Origin: Candidatus Altimarinota bacterium
GTDB lineage: Bacteria > Patescibacteriota > Gracilibacteria > BD1-5 > UBA6164
Direction of reading: 5' to 3'
Assembly: GCA_030683605.1 (NCBI GenBank)
Contig: JAUXPL010000040.1
Location: 1 to 47,118 of the forward strand
DNA length: 47,118 bases
How positions within the stretch are numbered: the first letter of the stretch is position 1; each line of letters starts with the position of its first letter. The notes under the pieces are model-generated. The model saw only the letters and a list, made by a program, of their open reading frames with translations. It did no database searches and had not been told where the DNA came from. Position numbers and translations under genes: made by a program. Shown here piece by piece: positions 42,542 through 47,118 of the stretch.

Positions 42542-44995
42542 TTAATAAGGAGATTGTGGTGGAGTAAAATTTGATGAATATCTAGCTATTCATCTAGTAA
42601 ATCTAACCTCATCTATATAAACAACTCTATTTTGTAACCATGATCAATCATATTTTCATAAAACTATAGTATTATTATTTAAGAAACTTCAACTATAAGG
42701 TAGATATCACGTACTTACTCAATTAAGAAACATACGTACACCTCAATTTGGAGTATCTCTTTGTACTACTATATGATGCCATTGAGAAATATTAACATTA
42801 TTGAATCATACTATTTGAGTAGCTCAGTTTCTTACATACATTGAATTTTGAGGAGTATTTCTATAAAAATAATAAACAGCAAATCAATTATTTCACTCTG
42901 CACCATTTCAGAAATTTAATATTGGTATTCCATATCAAGAAGATGATAATGAATTAACATAAACCCAAAATTCAAATGTAAACGGTTGACTTCATATTAA
43001 ATAATCTTGGTGTGTAGAAGTAATATATCATAAAGTACCATTAGTATATAAACTACCTCATCAAAATTTACTTTGTAAATTAGTATTTTTAGCTGTTCAA
43101 AAATTAGAAAAATTATGTCAATACTCATCTACATATATAGTAGTTCAATTTAATCAATCAAAATGCATTAACAAGGCTTCATTTGATCATGTAGCAAATG
43201 AATTAACAGGTACTGGAAAATTTGAATTATATCTAGATATTCATTTTGTAAAACGTAATTCATCAACATATCAATGATAATCTTGAGTTTGTGAACTTCA
43301 TGAAATTCACATATATATTTGTAGATTTCTATTTCTAATATTTTCAGTAATTGAATTAGTATTTACTAAATTTCAATCAATAAACATTCTAATATTACTT
43401 CATTGCCTACTAACAGCTACATGATACCATGTATTTAATTGGATTGTATTACTAGGAGAACTCATATAAACTATTGGTATACTTGTAGTTCCATATGCAA
43501 AAACTATGCTTTTATTATTTCAATTTACATATAATGAATAATCAAAATCAGTTCAATCCACTTTTTTACTCAAAATACTTCAATAAATAGTCCTTCAAGT
43601 ATAAGAACTAACATTTATCCATCACTCTATAGTAAAATCTTGTGTAGATAAATCATAAAAACTATTGTTATATTGGAAATACATACTATCTGTAGTTCAT
43701 GAAAAAGACATACTACTTGAACCAAATTTACTTTTAGCAGTACTTATTACTCATAAATCTCATCATGTTTGTAAAGAATTTGATCATTTTTCATCTTTAA
43801 GAACTTTACTATTATTAACTCACTCATACTTTAATAATATTCCTACTTTATCCCAATTAGGATCAATACATACTCATCATTGTACTACTTCTCAATAATT
43901 ACATTGTACTTGATTTAAATTTTGTGTATTTGTAACATTATTATTTGAAACATTATTATTAATAATAATGTTTCATCATAAATTATTGTTTACAAAATTT
44001 CATGCATAATTTATTACATCATTACTTGGTGTACTTATATTTATATCTAATAATCATAGATCTTTTATCTTTCATTTATCTACAAGTATAGTTCAACTAT
44101 AAGAATCCTGCAATCATTTTAATAATTCTAGCCTTGCAGAATAATCATTGTTATTTATTAATTCACTACAACTTCATGTATCACTATAAGCTATTATTTT
44201 TGCTGGTGCAAAATCAAATCATCAATTTTGTTTGAATTTTGATCATCTAAAAGTACTTGGTAGATTTTTATATCAATTATATACAAATCTTTTTTCTGTA
44301 ATGATTTGTTGTAAATCAGTTATACTAGTATCATTTGTTATTATTGTAGGCAAACTAAGAACATTACAAATTGTTCAAGATAATGACTTAGTCATTAATC
44401 AATTATAATTTCATGTTACATATGCTATTGCTTCTGTTGTTCATGCAGAAACCCTTCTCAATTCTCATAAACCAACCTCACCCACAGCCCCTCTCCTTAA
44501 AGGAGAGGAGGGATTATATGATATTTCTTTTTTATTTACTCCTACTATTCCCTCTCCTCTAAGGAGAGGGCTAGGGTGAGGTTTTTCACTATTCATTGAT
44601 ATTTCATCTCATTCCAATATTCAAGATACTTCATATTCATTTTTATTCATAGTAATTGAATAAGTATATTCTTTATTAGTAGAAGGATCTAACGGTATTT
44701 TATTTAGTTTAGATAAATTAGCATGAACAGTTTCTCAAAATGAACCTTGATTCCAAACTGTAGATCAACTATATGTAATATCAATACCATCTGTTGGTAT
44801 GGGATATTTTCATGAATCTAATTGATATAATTCAAGTGAAGTTTTCATAATAGATATATCACTTATTCTAATATTATCTCTAGCATCCCTACTATATCAA
44901 CCTAGAGTTATAAATGCTATTGTTCATAAAATAGCTAATATACTAATTACAACTATTAACTCAACTAGTGTGAATGCATAATAATTTTTTTTCAT
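42542..44995 (-). CDS. Type IV pilin-like protein with two LamG-type domains (paralogue of the gene at 1377)
   Basis: 817 residues. Short leader and prepilin helix MKKNYYAFTLVELIVVISI. The region up to about 400 parallels the gene at 1377 (GKYPIPT, ITYSGSTVWNQGSFG, TKSLSGTICNVLSLPTIITND, NLPSTFRGSKF). Two LamG-type domains follow (FTIEGWINVSS, WYHVAVSRQG, MFIDGNLVNT; FTFEFWVYVNS, WHHIVVQRD, MFLNGVST). The Cys-rich linker of the first copy is mostly missing. It is probably another surface filament or adhesin subunit. A GC-rich double insert lies in frame at residues 137-176, at the same place as in the paralogue. Confidence 0.87.
44468..44585 (-). repeat. In-frame double repeat insert in the LamG pilin
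   Basis: Two inverted GC-rich units (CCTCACCC..GCCCCTCTCCTTAAAGGAGAGG and CCTCTCCTCTAAGGAGAGGGC..GGGTGAGG) flank a 30-bp AT-rich centre. Translated as PHPSPLLRGEG and PSSPLRRGAVGEVG. Confidence 0.82.
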
Positions 44996-45100
44996 TTTTA
45001 AATATTTTTATATAAATATTATTTATAATATAACTTTTTTTGAAAATGAAAATACTTTTTATTTTTTATTGATTGACTTAAATATATTTTTTATGTAAAA

Positions 45101-45129
45101 TTAAAAGCCAGCTATTCGCTGACTTTTAA
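45101..45129 (-). terminator. Terminator of the 68-residue gene
   Basis: On the minus strand TTAAAAGTCAGC and GCTGGCTTTTAA form a 12-bp stem with one G-T pair and loop GAATA, followed by T's. The G-T pair works only on the minus strand, giving it a direction. Confidence 0.7.
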
Positions 45130-45139
45130 AAAGAGAAAA

Positions 45140-45346
45140 TTAGAGATTTACTTTGTTGTCCAAAGTAAACTCATTTTGCAATTCATTTACTGGTATCTGC
45201 AAATGTTCAGATAACTTATCCCAAGCTCTTTCTATAATTTTTTGCCATGTATAGTGGTCTTTGATAGTTACAAATACCTTATTATGACTACCAGGTTTTG
45301 AAAAAGCTACTGTTCTTTTCCTTATTTCTTCACCATTTTTATTCAT
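45140..45346 (-). CDS. Small unknown protein, 68 residues
   Basis: MNKNGEEIRKRTVAFSKPGSHNKVF, then VTIKDHYTWQKIIERAWDKLSE. Basic N-terminus and a helical C-terminus; no TGA codons. It has its own terminator and lies downstream of der. I recognise no family, although the length and composition fit a small nucleic-acid-binding protein. Confidence 0.55.
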   Translation of the reverse strand: MNKNGEEIRKRTVAFSKPGSHNKVFVTIKDHYTWQKIIERAWDKLSEHLQIPVNELQNEFTLDNKVNL

Positions 45347-45400
45347 ACTTTTCCCCTTTTTTATTAATAGTAGAATTTTGGTAAAAGTATTTTATTAAAT

Positions 45401-45436
45401 AATTAAAAATGTCAAATAAAAATCTCATTTTTAATT
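45401..45436. terminator. Terminator after der
   Basis: AATTAAAAATG and CATTTTTAATT form an 11-bp stem with a 14-base loop, 23 bp past the der stop. Confidence 0.6.
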
Positions 45437-45458
45437 ATAATTGTTAATATATGAAATT

Positions 45459-46835
45459 TTATTTACTTATATCTTTAGTTTTACCTCTTCATTTATACTC
45501 TATAACAATAGGAGTTCCAAAAAATCAGAAATTATCTCTTATTCTATTTTCTAGATATCTCTTGTATGAGAAGTGGAAATGACCAGGATTATTTACTGTT
45601 AATACAAATTTCGGTGGATTTACATCTACTTGTGATCAGTAGTATATTTTAGGAGAATGAGCTTTTCTAGTACCTGTTGGTGGATGTTTGTAAACTACTT
45701 GTTCCATGAAGTTATTAAATATTCATGTTTTTACTCTTTTAAATCTTTCATTTTTGATATTTGCTGCAGATTCAAGGATTTCATCAACTCTTTTTCTATC
45801 AGTTGCTGATGTAAATATTACAGATACCCAAGGTAAAAATTCTACTTTTGATTTCAGATACTCAATATATCTGTTCATCATTTTTTCCTTATCTACACCT
45901 GGCTTAGCTAATACTTTGTCCCATTTATTAACAACTATTACTAATCACTTATTTTCTTCTAATGCTCTATTAATTATAGTCAAATCTCAGTGAACAATTC
46001 AATCAAATCAATCAATTACAACTGCTACAACATCAGCTCTAGTAATAGATCTCTCAGTTCTCATTACAGACCAATCTTCTATATTTCTAACTCATACTTT
46101 TGATATTCTTCTGATTCATGCAGTATCTATTAATACAAAATTTGTGTCATTGTAATTGAATTTAGTATCTATACTATCTCTAGTAGTACCAGACATATCT
46201 TTTACCATTACTCTATTTTCACCAGTAATAGCATTTATCAGACTAGATTTACCTACATTTGGTCTACCTACCATAGCCAATTTAACATATGTATCATCTA
46301 CTTCTTCATGTTCGAAATTCAATCATTTAGAAGTCAAAAATTTAGCTACATAATCTTTTAATTCTCTTATTCAATCATTATGAGAAACAGAAACAGGGAA
46401 AAAATCAAGTGCTTCACAAAATCATGCAAGCGAATATGCTTCCATCTTTTTAGTTTCATTATCTGCTTTATTTGCAACTACTATTATATCTTTAATCTTA
46501 TTTTCTCTAAGTACCCTAAGTACTTGTTCATCTAACTCTGTTACTCTATCGTACTCTATAAGCCATATTAGCAGATCACTTTCTTTAATAGCTTTTTGTG
46601 TTCTATTTGCTATATCTATAGCTATTTCATCAGTTTTACTTGAGAAATCCAATCATCAAGAATCAGAAACAATATAAGTCATATTATTTTCTACATCTTT
46701 ATATTCATACTCAGAAATATCCCTAGTAGTACCTTCTTCATCTGCTACTATGGCTATTTTATGACCAGTATACATATTGAAAAAACTTGATTTTCATACA
46801 TTTGGTCTACCTATAATTGTTACTTTTGCTAACAT
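45459..46835 (-). CDS. der: Ribosome biogenesis GTPase Der (EngA)
   Basis: 458 residues with two G domains in tandem and a KH-like C-terminus. First domain: [11 protein letters not shown] (the second P-loop Gly is TGA), GTTRD, DSGG, NKAD. Second: [38 protein letters not shown]. The C-terminal part has RVKTGIFNNFM and [32 protein letters not shown]. Der helps assemble the 50S subunit. The start is the ATG at 46835 that gives [12 protein letters not shown], the standard N-terminus. The P-loop TGA is one of the best proofs of the recoding. Confidence 0.95.
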
Positions 46836-47011
46836 TTTTTGATTGTTTTTTATATAATAATTTTTTACTTATGAAGTATATTGATTTTTTAAAAAAAACA
46901 AGTTTAAATTAAATATAATTTGTCAAAAATTAGTAATAAAATTAGATATTTAAGTTTTTTAATAAGCATATAAATATAGGCATAATCTAAATTTTGGTGG
47001 AGAAAGTAATT
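46836..47011. other. AT-rich spacer upstream of der
   Basis: No gene, terminator-type hairpin or GC-rich repeat was seen. It must carry the der promoter, but no clear pair of boxes was picked. Confidence 0.4.
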
Positions 47012-47118
47012 TTAAGAAAATTTAGTAATGATTCTGTAAAGCATATAATTATCATCCTTAAATCATCTTAAATCACTGACAAATCTTTGAATTCTAGAAT
47101 TTAATCATTCTGCAAAAG
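47012..47118 (-). pseudogene. 3' end of a transposase gene, cut by the window edge
   Basis: 34 codons to TAA: AEGLNSRIQRFVSDLRGFKD followed by YMLYRIITKFS. The EGLN-x-RI-x...RGFKDxxYxLYRI pattern resembles the C-terminus of ISL3-type transposases. One or more glycines are TGA codons. Whether the gene is complete lies outside the window, so its status is open. Confidence 0.42.

Overview
This 47 kb, very AT-rich window comes from a bacterium that reads UGA as glycine (translation table 25), which points to the candidate phyla Absconditabacteria (SR1) or Gracilibacteria (BD1-5). Read with the standard code, almost every gene breaks into short pieces. With TGA = Gly, long intact proteins appear, and the TGA codons fall on invariant family glycines: the P-loop of Der, the LSGGQ signature of ZnuC, the G2 box of the histidine kinase, GSGKT of HsdR, the Nudix box and the NGTGGMGSK loop of the glutamate kinase. 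Every gene called ends in TAA or TAG, none in TGA. Most starts have only A/T-rich leaders without a Shine-Dalgarno sequence.

Layout: 1-4214 (+) holds two cell-surface genes, the 3' part of a Cys-rich protein with a FISUMP domain and a type IV pilin-like protein with two LamG-type domains. Each ends in a long perfect palindrome. 4264-5211 (-) is an SPFH/slipin membrane protein. 5346-7664 (+) carries a degenerate PurN-like protein and a UDP-GlcNAc 2-epimerase. 7705-10680 (-) has a coiled-coil envelope protein and an OmpR-type two-component system. 10821-11594 (+) encodes bL32 and NusB. 11595-21815 (+) is an accessory/defence region: repeat-rich spacer, truncated RhuM gene, complete type I restriction-modification operon (hsdR-hsdM-hsdS), two unknown genes, a DUF488 gene overlapping an unknown partner, and a truncated BRO-N gene. 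21891-23563 is an intact IS4-family insertion sequence. 23575-25711 (-) is a zinc-uptake operon (Fur/Zur, ZnuA, ZnuC) whose expected permease gene is missing where the IS sits. 25940-26989 (+) is MltG. 27366-35922 (-) is an envelope operon of a bacterial alpha-2-macroglobulin with an intact thioester motif, a small unknown protein and penicillin-binding protein 1C. 36063-37198 has a VanZ-like membrane protein and a RelE/ParE-type toxin-antitoxin pair. 37281-42470 (-) has HtpG, a glutamate 5-kinase-like protein, a CDF metal transporter, a small membrane protein and a Nudix hydrolase. 42542-44995 (-) is a paralogue of the LamG pilin. 45140-46835 (-) has a small unknown protein and the GTPase Der. 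The right edge holds the tail of a transposase.

The most striking feature is a family of GC-rich, often palindromic repeats that stand out from the AT-rich background. They occur between genes and also in frame inside at least five protein-coding genes: both LamG pilins, PBP1C, alpha-2-macroglobulin and HtpG. They add short peptides such as [12 protein letters not shown] or SPLRRGA-GEV without breaking the reading frame, and unrelated proteins carry almost the same peptide. This resembles in principle the palindromic elements known from Rickettsia proteins. Other leads are two candidate structured RNAs (26997-27143 and about 41296-41470), a nearly identical 39-bp promoter region in front of two accessory genes, and the DUF488-partner pair next to the type I restriction system.

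How the genes work together: many encode envelope functions (pilins, PBP1C with alpha-2-macroglobulin, MltG, slipin, two-component sensing). This fits a small host-associated cell that depends on surface contact. The restriction system, truncated antirepressor-type genes, IS and toxin-antitoxin pair form its mobile and defence layer.
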